A stretch of 64,000 nt of DNA from Helicoverpa zea. Its lineage: Eukaryota > Arthropoda > Insecta > Lepidoptera > Noctuidae. A program made the position numbers and the translations under genes. Below, piece by piece: positions 21,557 through 35,689 of this stretch. The stretch is from contig NC_061463.1 of assembly GCF_022581195.2 (NCBI RefSeq), positions 3,534,001 to 3,598,000 of the forward strand, read 5' to 3'. How positions within the stretch are numbered: the first letter of the stretch is position 1; every line of letters begins with the position of its first letter. The notes beneath the pieces were generated by a model. That model did no database searches. It worked only from the letters and a program-made list of their open reading frames with translations, and was not told the DNA's origin.

Positions 21557-22611
21557 GTGGTCAAAGTTAGAATCTCAATAATTTGGGTACCTTTCATAAA
21601 ATTTTCAGCTTGCTTTAGCTTGACTAAATTTATTTAGTATTTAATAATTCTTGCCAAAGAATATTGAAGACATCACAAACATTTGATTCCAATTTTACAC
21701 ATATCTTTGACTCCATAATTTATAAAATCAAACTTGCCTTCTCTAACACTCACTTTTAAATATTTATGAATTTAAATGTAATTTGTTATTAATTTTTATT
21801 TATATTGATAGCTATTTATTCTATTTTTAAGTATAAATATTATGTTGTTGTTAGCTTTGCCTTAAAAAGAGTTTAGTATTGAATGCTGATTAATTTAAAT
21901 GTTTCTCGAGTTTGCTTTACCACAAAATATGATAATTAGAAATTAAAATAATTGCTGTTAAATACAAGTATAATATAATTTCAACTTCGCATTTACAGTA
22001 TTAATTTTATTATTTATTACGCAATTCCTATATTTGTTGATATTATACCTAAAATTGAATCATCTCTTCAAAATAGAGAATAGCATAGATTTTAGTCTAA
22101 TCAGGAAAGGACTTGGCCAAAGTTAGCTATAACCTGGTAATATTTTTTTATTATATAATTATTGTAATTGGGGTTTTTGTGTACAGTCCAAAAGACTTCT
22201 GTGATACGTAATTAGTAAATAGATTTTAGACTGAACCTTTAGATTTTTTGGTTAATAAAATTTAAAAAACTATAACTGTTTTTCTCTATAAGCTATTCAC
22301 CTTTCAAGGTTTTTTAGTTGGAAGGATAACACGAGGAAAAATAAGTAAAATAAATGGGGTCATAAAAATTTACTTAATCATAAAATTAATCACATAAATG
22401 ACTATAAAAAATATTTTCATATAATTGCATAAACATTTGTTTAAAATGTATACCACTTATATTTAGATTCGTGTTGCATTCGTTATCTTATGAAATGGGA
22501 TCACTTTCAGACAGAAAGTAAAAGATAGTCTTGTTTGCGAATCGTGATTTTTTCTTTTAGATACCAATTCTGAATTCTTGAGAGATGTGTCATATTAAAT
22601 TGGTACCTATT

Positions 22612-25265
22612 TTAGCCGTATGATATAACATAACCCATATTTCTCATCAACGTGTCTTTGATTGCAGGCTGCAGTTCCTTCTTCATATAAGTCGTCAAAA
22701 GAGTTCTAATACCTTTCGTGAATATATCCTCCATTTCTCGTGAAATGTCCTCAGCTTCGTCCAATTCGTCATCCGGCCTGAACAGTTTACTTCGTTCGTA
22801 ATTTACCCTGCTTCGCGGCTCATAGATAATGTCGTGATTATTGTCGGCGGCCCTACTGTCCTGACCATCATACATTTGCCGTAGTCGTGGGTCGAAACTG
22901 AATTCATCTGACCGTTTCCTACGGTTTAAAGGTAAATCATCCTTATTTCTTACAGAGTTCCTGTTAATGTATTTTTCGCAGCCATACGCGTAGACACTTA
23001 TGAAGCCCGGCTCTACGAATTCTGAATCAGTTTTAACGTTGAATTTCCCAGGTTGTTGATTTAGAGGTCTCGTGTGGAAACCAATTCCAGCCTTTCGTAA
23101 TCTGAGGATCATGTTACAACCATTGCTGCCGCGGTTTCTAGAATATTCGTCAAGATAAGGTCCATCTAAAGCCCTGGATTCTGCATAATGTCTTCTCAAC
23201 CTGCTCGGAGGTAGACCCCTATCGAGATCATTGGCATCATACAAGTCCACATTCCCACTGATGGTAATATCATGGAACAGAAGCATTGTGTCCAAAGAGA
23301 CGTTCCTAGGGTCGAAGTAGCATTTCTCTACTCTCACCCAGTTGCTGTTCTGAGGGAGTCGTACGCGCATTCTCGTAACATACATGTCCACGGGTGCCGA
23401 TCGCATTTGTTGGTACAAGCTGTAGCCATTGAGGTCGATGCTTTGGCTCTGCGAACAAGAACGTTAATCACCAGTGATGTACTTATACGAAGATTGGAGA
23501 CGATAACAAAATTAACAACGGTTGGTGATTTTTGTGGTCTGATTGTCAGTTCACATTGATGTCGTGCGAGCTGCACAATGATTAATTCGTCATACACAAT
23601 GATAACTTACAATAAAGAATAATCTTTATCCAATTACTGCCCCTGTTCTGTCGTTACTTACCAAAGGAGTATCTAGGTTTTTAGGCTGTGTCCTTTTCCT
23701 TCGCTTCATCTGGTCTAAAGCAGATTCGAGGCGTGAGGAGCAGCGTTCTCCGGCGATTGGCACCGTGGTCAGCGGCGGTAGACCGCCCGGTCCTAGCCCC
23801 GGGCCTGGTCGATTGTCATATCGCTTGACTTCGAACAGGGGTAGGAATCGTGACTCTGAAATTAGGATAGACATTTGTAGTATAGAACTTTATGTAGACT
23901 CAGACTTTGTGGTAGGGTAGCCCTAGACTCAGAATTAGACTACAAAATAATAAATTCACTGAGACTTTAAACGACTTTGAAGTACGGTGACTCTCACCGC
24001 TTTTGATGATGCCTATACCAATCAAGCTTCTGGGATGCAATTTTGTAGATCTTAAAATATACCTTAAAATTATGTCTCTGTTCGGTAATCATTAGTTTTC
24101 AAAATTATGGGACAGTTGCGTAATTATCATTGGTGATTACCGCGCTGATTGTTTTTGAAAATTACGCACATCAGTCCGGAAGGGTACTTACAACAATTAG
24201 AAAAGAAAAATGATGTGCAAGCAAACATAAAATTGAAAGTTAACGTGTAATTATATTCCGAGTTGATCCTACTGTTTTCACTTCTATTGTTTGGTGTTCA
24301 AAGGCGTGAAAATCGTGAGCTATGCTAGATTGTGACGTCAAAATATTCGTACTCGTAGTATTAACGAGATCTTGGACACTTTTTTTAATGAGAAATCATC
24401 AAATGACCCCTCCCGCTGTGGGTGCAGAATAAGGAAGTGTCACTCTTTCCTTCTTAAGCTCCTTATGTACTAGGGCCACGGTAACTCTTTAGAACAATCT
24501 CGCAGCCATATCATCGCAGTGTGTGCGATGTTGTGGCTTGTCGTGAAAGCGTGGGAGTTTAACTTATATTAAGATTACGAAGCTCTTTTTCTCTGTACAA
24601 GTAAACCGTATAATCTGTTGGTGATAGCGGTTAAGTTTCGCTTTTCATTTCTCTTGTTCTAGTTCACGTTTCCTCTACCTGCATGTTTGTTTTGGAATTT
24701 TTACTTTCGTTTGCTACGAGAAAATTCTCCGTACTTAATTGAAAACGAGTGAGAACAGTTTGAGGTTTTTTGTAGTCTTTGCTTTTTATGACTTGGATAT
24801 TGATATTATTTCAGTCAGTCTAGTCATTAAACGTAGCAAAGTTCTAATCGGCCCATTTAGTCTTTGTTATTAAAGGGCTTTGTTAGAAATCATAGGCATA
24901 TAACTACAGGCTTTCTTTCAACCGGCAATTGGCCTATTTTGGTTTTAGGTTTCCTCAATTTTATGTGATACCCAACATCGTAACATGTTCAAATAATGAT
25001 TTGTAAAAAGCTCCTTGGTGCAATAATATGATCCCTGGCCTTTCTATATGGTATCGTGCTGTCTAAATATCATATATGATATCACCTACATAGGTACCCT
25101 ACTCCTTCACAAACCACTTCAACAAAAATCCAAGGAAAGCTTTAAAAAAAACTTCCACAGAAGTTCAGTTAAGATACCTTTTTGTGCTTCTGCAGATGGA
25201 AGTTCGTTATCACTAGCCGAAGCAGTTTTCGCAAACAATATAAACATCCACCAGAACTTCACCAT
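22612..25265 (-). CDS. Secreted protein of unknown function
   Basis: Three exons on minus (25265-25178, 23855-23662, 23448-22612) give 372 aa. The first exon encodes a signal peptide (MVKFWWMFILFAKTASAS), so the product enters the secretory pathway. The mature part has a Gly/Pro-rich stretch (PGPGLGPGGLPP), four scattered Cys (ERCSS, EKCYF, GCNMI, GCEKY), a dibasic RRKR at about residue 261 that could be a furin-type site, and an acidic then amphipathic C-terminus ending MGYVISYG. The central part (HDITISGNVDLYD; then LRLRKAGIGF) faintly recalls juvenile-hormone-binding/takeout-like proteins. That resemblance is weak and I do not assign the family. Intron 1 (1.3 kb) contains a dispersed repeat at about 24405-24550. 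The gene converges on SLC25A19. Confidence 0.8.
24405..24550. repeat. Dispersed repeat fragment ('cccctcccgctgtgggt')
   Basis: Matches part of the repeat at 13793-13925 in EXO1 intron 3, including 'ctagggccacggtaactct'-like sequence. It lies in intron 1 of the secreted-protein gene. Confidence 0.55.
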
Positions 25266-28200
25266 TTCTCACAATAATAAACAAACACAATCTCAATTAG
25301 GCTTTTCAAAAATCCGCCTTCGCGCGAAAAAAAATGCAACTGTCAAAAATACCGCGAATGCCTCCTCTCGCCGCGAAATCGAAACGTGAAATAAAGCTTG
25401 GAAGGTAAGACCATAAGAAGTGCAGTCTTTGGAAAATAATCCCCGCTTGAGTCGATTGTAGGCACCTACTTGTGTTTCTAGACGATTTCGCGACAGGTGC
25501 CTAGATAGTACCTGCCTAGTTACCGGGTGGCGAGAGGACAATTTATTAGAGCGCAAATGGAGACGCTTGCAATGTCTCCGTGATGAGCTTATTAAGAAGG
25601 ACAAAATGAGAAAAAATAGGTACCTTTTACACCAAAGAATTGCGACAGCATATAAATTATAATGTTGTACTGGATACAAATAAATTAGAGCGAATCAGTT
25701 CACATCTCAACTCGCGAAACGATTCGACGATGATGTATGAGGACCTGCTGAATACCTGACACTGGTACATAAAAGGAGACAAAAGAAAAAAAAGAAAGGA
25801 GACAAGGAGCAAATATTTACGTCAGGACTAGATTTCGATAGATTAGGCATAATTCCCAGGGCATTACCCTTCAAGCTTTCGGAAGGAACTTCTTTAGAAG
25901 AAGAAGACAAGTTATTCTTAACAAATCAAAGGGCCTAAGATTAACGTGTTATATATCTAAGTATTGTCTAGAAATTGAATGGTTATTTGCTACTAAGCAT
26001 TTTTATCTGCCCGCAAATTGCACTTAAGCACCAAACGAAAACCACATTCCAGGCTAAGCACCTACTTCGTAGCACATCCTATTACTTTTTTATCACAGAC
26101 GACATCAGAGTGAGTCGACACCACAAGTAGACCATGACGTTATTAAAAGAAATTGGGTTAAGCCGTTTAAAATTGTTGACGAAGTTGAGTGACCTCGCCT
26201 TGTGCATCCATGGATTGATTACATACTTTTACTTCTTATCTGTTACTTAGAAATGTTTACCTCGCGTTATCTGGTAAATACAGCCTTTGAGCACGCTAGA
26301 GCCTCTTGAAAACTGAGAGATTTTATTAAATTATTGTCGTAGCAGAAAGCACCCAACTGTGGATTGAGTCTTGTCATATTATGGGGATCGAATTGGAGAT
26401 CCTATTTTTGTATCTAGAAGCTCAACTTTCATGAAAGCTTTCAAGTAACTATTTCCTGCAGATCATTACCTAGTTGTTCTAAAAGCACTTGGAGCAAGTA
26501 GGGGACAATAAACGAGGCAAAAAAATAGATCGAGTGGAATGAGATAAAGCAGCAAGAAAACTACCTACAAGTTGCAAGTTTAATAACTAAGCAAGTCGTT
26601 ATTTACGTAGCATATAAAGATAACTATCACCGAATATAATCGCCAGACACCAAACATTCGTCCCGCCATTGTTTCTGCAGCTATTGTCCCAAAATATTCT
26701 CTATGTGTAATGTTTGCCTCGATGCCTATTGTTATATTATTACGTTTTTCTTAAGAAACTTCCGTGAAATAACGAAAATTTTGCCATTTAACTAGGGAAT
26801 TTTGAGCAAGTTGCGTTGCCAAAGAATGGTACTGTTTCAAAATATTGTGGATTTATTTATTGTCTGCTTGTACCTACTCATATTTGCCAACTTACATGGT
26901 AAACAGTAGATACGTATTGCAAAGATATTGTACAATAATAAGATGAAATAGTAGGTACCAGAACCATTTCTGTTTCTTCCGCGATCAGAACAGTACCTAC
27001 CTATAAACTTATATTTTTCAATATATATGCATTTGATGACCTATTAATATGGCATCGAACTTTTCTCCTCTACTCGAAAGCATGCAAATAAGAAAAGAAG
27101 AACTGCACCTTTCGAAAAAACATAAAAACTGACACCATTGCGAGAGTCCCATTTCAGTACCTAGTGAGTTTAGGCGTCAACCATGAGCTGCTTTTTCTAA
27201 ACCCTTCTATGTAAAGCAACGTGGCTGAGTATATGCTGGGGGGTAATTAAAAAGTATATCTTAAAAGAATATCTGTGTCCTACATGAACACAGAACATAC
27301 ATAAGATACCATCGTCGTACAATATATTCTAGCACACATTCTATACGTCGCAAACGCAACACAATCTCTCATCCGCATCGGTCGGCTATTGTTAACGAGA
27401 ATATCCGGAGGGACTCCAATCTCAATCACTGAGGATCTTGACCTCAAACGAACAATCAGTCAATAAATTCTATGCTAGACTTAGGTATAGTTAGGTAAGT
27501 AACGTTTAGTTCTATGCCTGTCTAATCAGAATGACTAATTGAGTAGGTAGGTTTTGTTTATGAAGGTTGAGTCTGATCTGTGAACTAGGTACTCATTCAA
27601 TAAATAAGCCAATTGCTAGGCTTTCCTAACATATGCATTTTTTTGCTTTTGCCCTAAAGATCTTATCATCTCTCAATTCTTCAATTTGAAGAAATGAGAA
27701 AAACTCATGCTTTCCTGACTTTAAATAAGATATCGGGAAAAGGACAAAGAGATGAAATAAAGATTCATGAAAACAAATGAAGTAACAAAGATTATTTTCA
27801 TTCCCGAATGGACACACAAAAAATCTTCTATATCTCTGTCCTAAAAAGAGCCAGCTGATCCCGAACGGGCGAACACATGGTCCCAACAATGTTATTGTCG
27901 GAATTGTGCAAGCGTGTCGGCAGTGGTGCAAACTGCGCCATTGTCACTGAACAATAGGGAAAGCCGCGGCCAGCTTGTGCTATAGACTTTTTGGAGCTAG
28001 AGAAACAGCGGTAGAATGAGCGGGGATATACTTACGTAGGTTTTAGTGAGGATGAACGCCAAATCGCCTGCATTATGTCTGAAAAGCATGACCAAGTGAA
28101 GAAATCTGTAAATGATGGTAGTTCCATCATTTATAGTAATTATAGTAGGAACTACCATAAAGATAAGACAAACTGTCTGACCTCGCCAGGCAATGCGCTG

Positions 28201-28756
28201 AATGCGCCAAACATCCGAGCAAGTGTCTACTTAGAAATGATTTTTGCGCAGTTCAGAAAACTTCATTAAGTTTGGAACGAAAATTATAAATTCAATTTAC
28301 CTATGTAGGAGGCTCTACATTCCTGCTCTAGTTGCTCGCGACTTTATCGCTACTCTAATGGCCCACAAACTCAGCACAATTTCTATGAACTAGGCTCATT
28401 CCATTGTCGTATCATTTTGAAAAAAAATCGCGTCCGTCTGTAAACAACAGTAATGAAAATATTATTATTACGTAAGGCTGTAGATTGCTTCAAAACGATG
28501 GTTACATGCATCGTAAGCGGTTTTATGCGCATTTTGCTCACGATGATATCCTGACTTGCACAATGGGGTTCGACAACCTCTGTCATGAAAACAATTGAAT
28601 GACAATTTGTAAGGTATCTTGAAGAGATTATGTGATGTTGCTACTGGGTAAGAATACTTACTTACCATAAGCATACACATTGAAGAAACTCATGGAGCCA
28701 TTCGCCTAGAATTGCAGTTTTTTTAGAAAAAGTTGCATTACCTAAATAGGGAGACA
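25266..28756. other. Gene-poor region
   Basis: No open frame with family features or consistent splice sites on either strand. The first few hundred bases probably include the promoter of the secreted-protein gene. Confidence 0.4.
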
Positions 28757-29141
28757 GGGGCCCGATTCTCCTAAGTTAATAATGTCAAAATCGCAATATG
28801 ATCGCAATAGCAGTTTTAACCATATCAGGCATTCTGCTACTAATAAAAGACCAATCGTATTCGATTGACATTTGATTGGTGTGCGATTGGTCTGCTATTT
28901 TGGTGATTTTGGTCAATACCTACGGTAGTTTGCTGTACAATCATTTTGCAATCGTAAATCATTTGCAGACAAAATGATTCATTATTGAATGACAGAAAAG
29001 GATAAAAACGTTTATTTCAAAGAAAAAATAACGGAATGCCACATACGTTTCAATCGTAATCGAGTCGGGATTGGATATCAGTCGAATCGAGTCGAACGTG
29101 AATCGTATGTTGCTTAAGTAAAATTAGGAGAATCGGGCCCC
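28757..29141. mobile_element. MITE, copy 2 (GGGGCCCGATTCTCC ends)
   Basis: Same element as 6068-6464, with a small internal deletion near the left end. It lies in the gene-poor stretch upstream of the zinc-finger gene. Confidence 0.85.
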
Positions 29142-30975
29142 AGCTCATTTATAGCACTGCGGTTCGATACTAATATAAAATATATTCTTTCTACAGTAGA
29201 TAGGTACTAGCTAACCCTGTTAGACATAAGCCGCTATTTCGAATAATTAAAGTAGAATCATTCCTAAATACCTACGCTTACCTACGTATGTAGGTACTTA
29301 TGATATGCAGGAACTAATTAAAGTTTATTACCACCAAAAAAATGTTACAGAACTCGTTTATCTTATCACAAATGCTTCATGCCTTACAATGTTTTTATCT
29401 AAAACTAACATAATATAAAGATACTGGCTACCTAGTTAATTACGCACATAGTTGGGCTAAATAATGAGCCACATAGATATATGGTTACCATACTATGTAA
29501 TTACTATAGGCCGTTGATGTCTTTGCAAGTATAGTTTACTTTGGTTTAGGAAAGACATCAACGCATTCGAATTAAAAGTATCTATCAGTTATTATATAAC
29601 GTGTCTATGGTCTGATAAATAAAAATTTCAGCTTCCTGGAATATATTTAATTCGCGGATTAACATAGCCATACGAATTCAAAAGATCTAATTAGCGCTTT
29701 GTAGACTGCAGACGTCTAAAGGCGTACGCTTTGGGTACGTAACATGAACTCAAAGAGATTTAAATCAATGTCTTTGAATAAAGTACATAGGTAAGCGCGG
29801 TTAATAGATATTGTTCCGATGATCTCATGCCTCTTACACATAAATAATAATAATAGGTCATTAATAAAGTACTTTACTGTGATTGCTTATGAACATGCAG
29901 CGAATTTTAATACCTAATCTACAAAGATGATGAATATCTTATTAAGATCAGTCGCCATTAATCGCTTTTATTACCCCCAGTTAAGGTGGCTAATGAAATA
30001 TTTTCATTATGCCAAGGTTCACGATCATCCTTTTTGCGCCTTATTTGTTTCAATAATGCGCCGTCGGTCAGAGTCACCTCGCTTTACGTCTATAAATAAT
30101 CCTATTCGTGATTGGACGCTTGACTAAACAAAATTATTTCTGTTCAATACTCGCCCGGGCGCGGTCATAATAACTTGGTAAAGATGCCCTTAGAATGTTT
30201 ACATGCATTAGGTACATCTGTGTGTACTCAGCTTTACGGGACTCGGGTGTTAGTTCTACAAGTTTGTCAAGAGATGTCGCTACTGTCGCTCGAAAAATAT
30301 AAATTATTTAGAAAGATTTGACGTTACGAATGCATTTACATATATAAATTAATTGCAAAATTGAATGTACTTATATATCCATGTACATTTCGCAGAAAGA
30401 AGTACAAATTTTTTAATTTTCACATGCTAAGATGTCGTAACATTTTGCTATACTAGATGGTGCTAGCGTCGCGGTAACTTTGACAGAACTTATAATTTTA
30501 ATAAATCTTTCGTCTCATTTGCTCGTGAAAGAAATCATTCGTCCATCGAGTAATTTGTTCGGCATACAGTTTTCGTAACGTTTATTTACTTGCTTTGCTG
30601 TGTTTTGTGAACAAAACTACAAATTTCAATTCGTACCGTGTTTAGTGATGACGTGAGTAAAAGTGAATCGTGCGAACGCAATACAATGGATCGGTGTACA
30701 ATATTCAATGCTGGTAATGGGCGATGTTCTCGTTAAGACAAAAGGCTCGTCCTTCACACATTAGTAGAGCATCATTGTGCAAACAAGCTGTTATCTACAC
30801 GTAATGTTAGAGGTGATTATTGTAATGCTAATAGCGTTACACTGCATGTAAGTAAGGCGAGCTCGCGCTCAAACATACTCTCACTGCGCCAAGCAGACGT
30901 TTACTAACTCTTGATGGTGGTGGGTTCTATCGCTTGCTGTAACCAGTACTACAGCTTACTAATCGACAAACAACC
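29142..30975. other. Gene-poor region; 5' flank of the zinc-finger gene
   Basis: No protein gene recognised. The last 400-500 bp are less AT-rich and probably contain the promoter and 5' untranslated region of the zinc-finger gene. An inverted pair 'gttgatgtcttt' / 'aaagacatcaac' occurs at about 29512-29553. Confidence 0.4.
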
Positions 30976-33764
30976 ATGGCTAATGTAAAGAGTAGATTAA
31001 AAGCACCCAAAAGTGCATCTACAAAGAAGAAGACGGGACTAAGTAAAGTAAAAAAATCCTCAGGTCCCAAAGAGTTGTTGAAGAATGATAATGTGGTGAT
31101 GAGGAGGCCGTGCAACCGTAAGATCTTGACCGCTGATGAAAAGGTCAAATTCTTGTTGAAACATGGACATATGCTCAAAGAGAAGTTTATAGCTAAACCA
31201 CCGGTGAATGTGAAGCCTCCCTCGCCTATTAAAACACCAGGCGTTTCTAAGAAAAAACATAACAGCAATCATCCCATGATAGCAAAAAGCGGTCATCTTA
31301 AAAAGAATGCCAAATGCAATATGAAACTCGTTGGCAATATATTGAAGAATGAACTGATGATAAATGACTGCACTGCTAAGAACGGTGCAAACGGTGCAGT
31401 GTTGCGTTCACCGTTGCCAGTAGGCATGAACAATAACAATGATACAGCTATAACAGACCAAAACAATACATTTCATGACTTCTCTGATGAGGAGTGCAAG
31501 CTCTCGGGGGATGTGTCTGCTGCGTCTAACGAGGTTTCTGATGAAGAAGAATGTTCAGACAATTTGGAAGGAAAAGATACCAATAAATCTAAAAATGGCA
31601 AGAAGGCTGGTACAAAAAAGAAGACAAGTGAACAACATATCAAATTAAAAAATGGAGTGGTGTTGTCTTTAGCTAATTTTGAATGTGATCATTGTAAGAA
31701 GACGTTCAACAAGAAGGCTGCATTACGCAGCCACATGTACACACATCTTGGTATAAAGCAGTTTCGATGTCCGCATTGCCCACGTTTGTTTAAGAGACGC
31801 ACCAACTTACACAGTCACATCGACCGCACTCACAAAGCTCTTGCAGATGATCCAGACATTTATGTTTGTAATTACTGTGATAAACCGTTCCTTGATAAAG
31901 AAACTTTGAAGGAACATCTTGCGTCTCACAGTCAAAGTGAAAATCCTTTTAAATGTATTTACTGTAACAAAGTTTTTGCCTATCACACTCTGTTGATGCA
32001 GCATGAGAGGAAACATATGGTGGGAGGCCGCCACGAGTGCACTCTCTGCAGCATGTCGTACCGCTGTCGCAATCGCCTCTACATGCATGTCAAAAGCCAT
32101 TTGAAAATCAAAGATTTTGTATGCCAGTATTGTGGCAAGGACTTTTTAAGACAGAATTCACTTACAAGACATGTTGAGGTCAACCACGGTGGACATAGGA
32201 TTGTGTGTCCGATCTGTAAAAAGAACTTGAAGGGGCACTTAACTGAGCATATGCGGACTCATGAGAAGAAGCGTCCGCATGTGTGTCCGGAGTGTGGACA
32301 GCGGTTCACTCAGTCCACACAGATGAACGTTCACCGTCGCTCGCACACCGGCGCGAGGCCGTACCCTTGTCGCATATGCAAGCGTCTCTTCTCTCACTCC
32401 AACGCTCTTATGCTGCATATTCGTCGTCACACAGGCGAGAAGCCATTCCCATGTGCCATGTGTCCTATGTCTTTCTCTCAGTTGCCGCACATGAAAACCC
32501 ACATGAGGAAAATACACGGCAAGGAGAACCCGTACAAGTGTGCTAAGTGTAACTCCTTCTACAAGCTCAAGGCACAGCTTGATGTCCACGAGAAGACATG
32601 CACAGCAGGAACGGCCGCCAAGCCTGAGCCCAAAGGTAAAAAGAAGAAGTCCATCAAAGGTGATGACGAGATAGAAGTGGAGGCGTCCATGTCTCTCTCC
32701 CGCATGAGGTTCCTGCTCGCACTCCTCCTCACGATGATCGCTACCAAAGAAAAGCTCAAATACTTAGGTGCGTAATCTTTTATTACATACGAGTTTGTTT
32801 ACACTACACTCATAATGGCACTGTTTTTTTTTCTTTAGTGTGGAGTACATTGCTTAGTGTGTGTCCGCCAATAACGGGAGCCCATATCGGCAATGCGTGC
32901 ACAGTTCATAGTCATTTTCAGAGTGGCAAAATGTTGAATATCTAATGTTGACTTTTAATAATATTGTCTGGTACATAAGACATCAACGCGTTTCCATTCA
33001 GTTCGCATCATCATAGGTCATTGAGTTAATCGTAGTAACAAGGTCGTAATAACAACTGCGCCGTCATTGAAAATGCAAGTGCGATCGAATCGAACAAACA
33101 TTACGAAGCACTACAGTATTTGTTCACTGGGTTGCGAAATGTGCTGCGTACCGAGTGTCGTGTGCTTGTGTGAGTGCAAACTTGTTGGCACGTTGTCCAT
33201 CGCATAGCTTATGTCATCCTGGTTTTTTTCTAGCGAACATACTCGTCGATGTATGAACACAGACGAGTTGCCGACGGTAAACATAATGAGTAATATTTGT
33301 GAGTGAGTTCATTTCCCATTGTGTTGTTAATTTTTGGTGTTGGTCGGTGTCGGCGGGTAAATGTAGGTTATCGGGAAATGGAATAAGATTTTTATGTTCG
33401 TACTTATTTGTACAAGGCTTTCGGTTGGGTAGATTATAATGGTGGTGGTCTTGAATACCTTTTTGAAACTATGATTACGAAGCTTTGTAAATAAGCTCAT
33501 TATTTTTGAGGTGGAAATCTCACATGTATTTTTCTGGCAGGTTTCAACAAAAGGCTGGTGGATGAAATCCTTATAGAGTCGTTGGAGGCTATGAGTCAGA
33601 CTCCTTGCAAGGACGAGTCTCTCCCGCCTGTCAAGCGCCTTCGCAAGAACATAGAAATGCTCCTAATAGGGACCGTACCCAAAGACCAGATGGAAAATTT
33701 CAAGAAAGAGAACAAGTCTACGGAAGATATCTTGGAACTGTTGACGAATGAGAAAGAGAAATGA
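30976..33764 (+). CDS. Zinc-finger protein with 11 fingers, probable transcription factor
   Basis: Exon 1 is 30976-32767 and exon 2 is 33541-33764, joined in phase (TTA G | GT TTC) to give 671 aa. If exon 1 is read through, a stop follows after eight bases, giving 599 aa. The N-terminal 90 residues are Lys-rich (KSASTKKKTGL) and likely nuclear-localising; an acidic Ser/Asp/Glu stretch follows. From about residue 235 to 545 there are ten C2H2 fingers in series, one of them shortened (ICKKNLKGHLTEH). A final CCHC-type finger (CAKCNSF to HEKTC) closes the array. Fingers 8-9 and 9-10 are joined by TGARPY and TGEKPF linkers, which indicates DNA binding. Exon 2 encodes a helical charged tail (NEKEK). 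No specific orthologue is claimed. Confidence 0.88.
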
Positions 33765-34428
33765 AGTCAGAGTAAATTTATGTGGTAAGCGACATATGGG
33801 TTTTCTATCCTACGTTTGATATGTCTTGTCCAGTCCGAAGTTAGCTGTTTGTTGCGCAGTAGACTAATTTGTTCAAAAAAATCTACTTCGCAGCCAAAAA
33901 GCTAACTTCAGATTTGTAAGCCAAGCCAAGATTCGTGTGACTATTTATTTATAGTTGAGGTGGGTCACGAAAATCGCGTGTAAAAAATGTTTAAACGACA
34001 AAGAATGCGATAAAGGTTTTTAAACGTCGACTAAAGAAGGTACCTTTAAACATGTAATAGTATCGCGTTCAAGTCCCGATCATTTATAAATATAAAAAAT
34101 GTAGCCCTATTGTTTGTTTTAAAGGATAAGCGACAAAAAATGTGACCCTTTCGTTCATTTGTTATTCTTAAACAAAGTTGCACGTGTTAAAAGTTTCATT
34201 ATTCGTCATCACGTGTGTAGCCGTTTTAGGAATGCCTCGCCTTTTAGTCTGACACATCTGGCTAAATAAGGGACATGCTTTGGTTCAAGATAGGTGCATG
34301 GAAATTACTTTAAAAATAAAGGCAATATTTTTTACAGCTTTTGACGCAAATTTTTAATTATACATAGGTGCAGTGTCTAAAAATAATATCGAATGTGCGT
34401 TTCCGTGTTGTATTTCACGAAAGCAGGG
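33765..34428. other. 3' flank / 3' UTR of the zinc-finger gene
   Basis: No coding signal. A MITE follows at 34429 and the first AATAAA past it is near 34980, so the transcript may include the MITE. Confidence 0.4.
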
Positions 34429-34822
34429 GCCCGATTCTCCTAAGTTAATAATGTCAAAATCGAATAGAAATCGAATCGCAATATGATCATAATAGCAGTT
34501 TTAACCATATCGGGCATTCTGCTACTAATAAAAGACCAATCGTATTCGATTGACATTTGATTGGTGTGCGATTGGTCTGCTATTTTGGTGATTTTGGTCT
34601 ATACGGTAGTTTGCTGTACAATCATTTTGCAATCGTCAATCATTTGCAGACAAAATTATTCATTATTGAATGACAGAAAAGGATAAAAACGTTTATTTCA
34701 AAGAAAAAATAGCGGAATGCCACATACGCTTCAATCGTAATCGAGTCGGGATTGGATATCAGTCGAATCGAGTCGAACGTGAATCGTATGACGCTTAAGT
34801 AAAATTAGGAGAATCGGGCCCC
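34429..34822. mobile_element. MITE, copy 3 (GGGGCCCGATTCTCC ends)
   Basis: Same element, located downstream of the zinc-finger gene, possibly within its 3' untranslated region. The high similarity among the three copies points to recent activity. Confidence 0.85.
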
Positions 34823-35689
34823 ATGAAGCAGGTGATCTATGCTCATGTGTGTAAATGTACATGCTTATTGTCTTGTGTAACTCTGCGACTCGGCCACTAG
34901 TGAGCGCACCCGAGTATACAAAAACAATATCCATGTACTTTCTCAACACACATAAGTATGACTCATTCCGACTTTACGATAAATAAATCATCTGTACTAA
35001 GAAATACCACAGTTTTCCAAACAATATTTTAATGATGAGATAAAAACATTTTACATCACAACAGAGCGATTCGTTAATCTCGTTTTAATCGCCACTTGAC
35101 CGCATAACTATATATTTTTATAATCATCCATAGCTTGAAGTAGACTGCCTTTATTTTTGTAAATAAATAAATCATTACAAAATTGGTATAGTACAAGTTA
35201 AAATAAGACTTTTAGCGATAAATAGTAGAAGAGGTAGACTATTTATAAGTAATATTTAGCTCATGTACTAATTTATAAATCTTACGTTACCCGCCCCGCT
35301 AATTCTGTGGCCATATTAAATGAACGGAACTATAAATAACGTATATCATCATCTTCTTCTCGCTACAGAAATACAGTTCTCGTCAAATAATGTAACTATG
35401 CCGCTCTGAAGTTAGCTACTTGTGACTTCGCTATAGTTAGAATATGTCAAAATTTAGATACAGCATTGCGGAATGCGCATTCACAGAGGCAAAGTTATTT
35501 AACGACAGCAGTATTGGGATTATTAGGTGCATTTTGACTTGTATCACCCAGTATTTAGCACCCAACGTATGTTTCAATCATTTATTCATAATTTTCACTA
35601 TTTATGTATCACTGTTCATCATTATTTTTTATATCTTGTGTTTTATATGGTCCTCAAATATTTTGGTGCAGTTTCATTTGTCTATCATA
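34823..35689. other. No gene seen
   Basis: AT-rich spacer between the MITE and the mariner-type transposon. Open frames of about 70-100 aa lack motifs. Confidence 0.4.

Noticed and set aside
25048..25389. 113-aa plus-strand frame
   Set aside because: It is antisense to the signal-peptide exon of the secreted-protein gene, whose splice phases fit.
30976..32775. Zinc-finger gene as a single 599-aa exon
   Set aside because: The donor at 32768 joins in phase to 33541, which has a clean acceptor and a coherent charged tail. The one-exon form could still exist as a variant.
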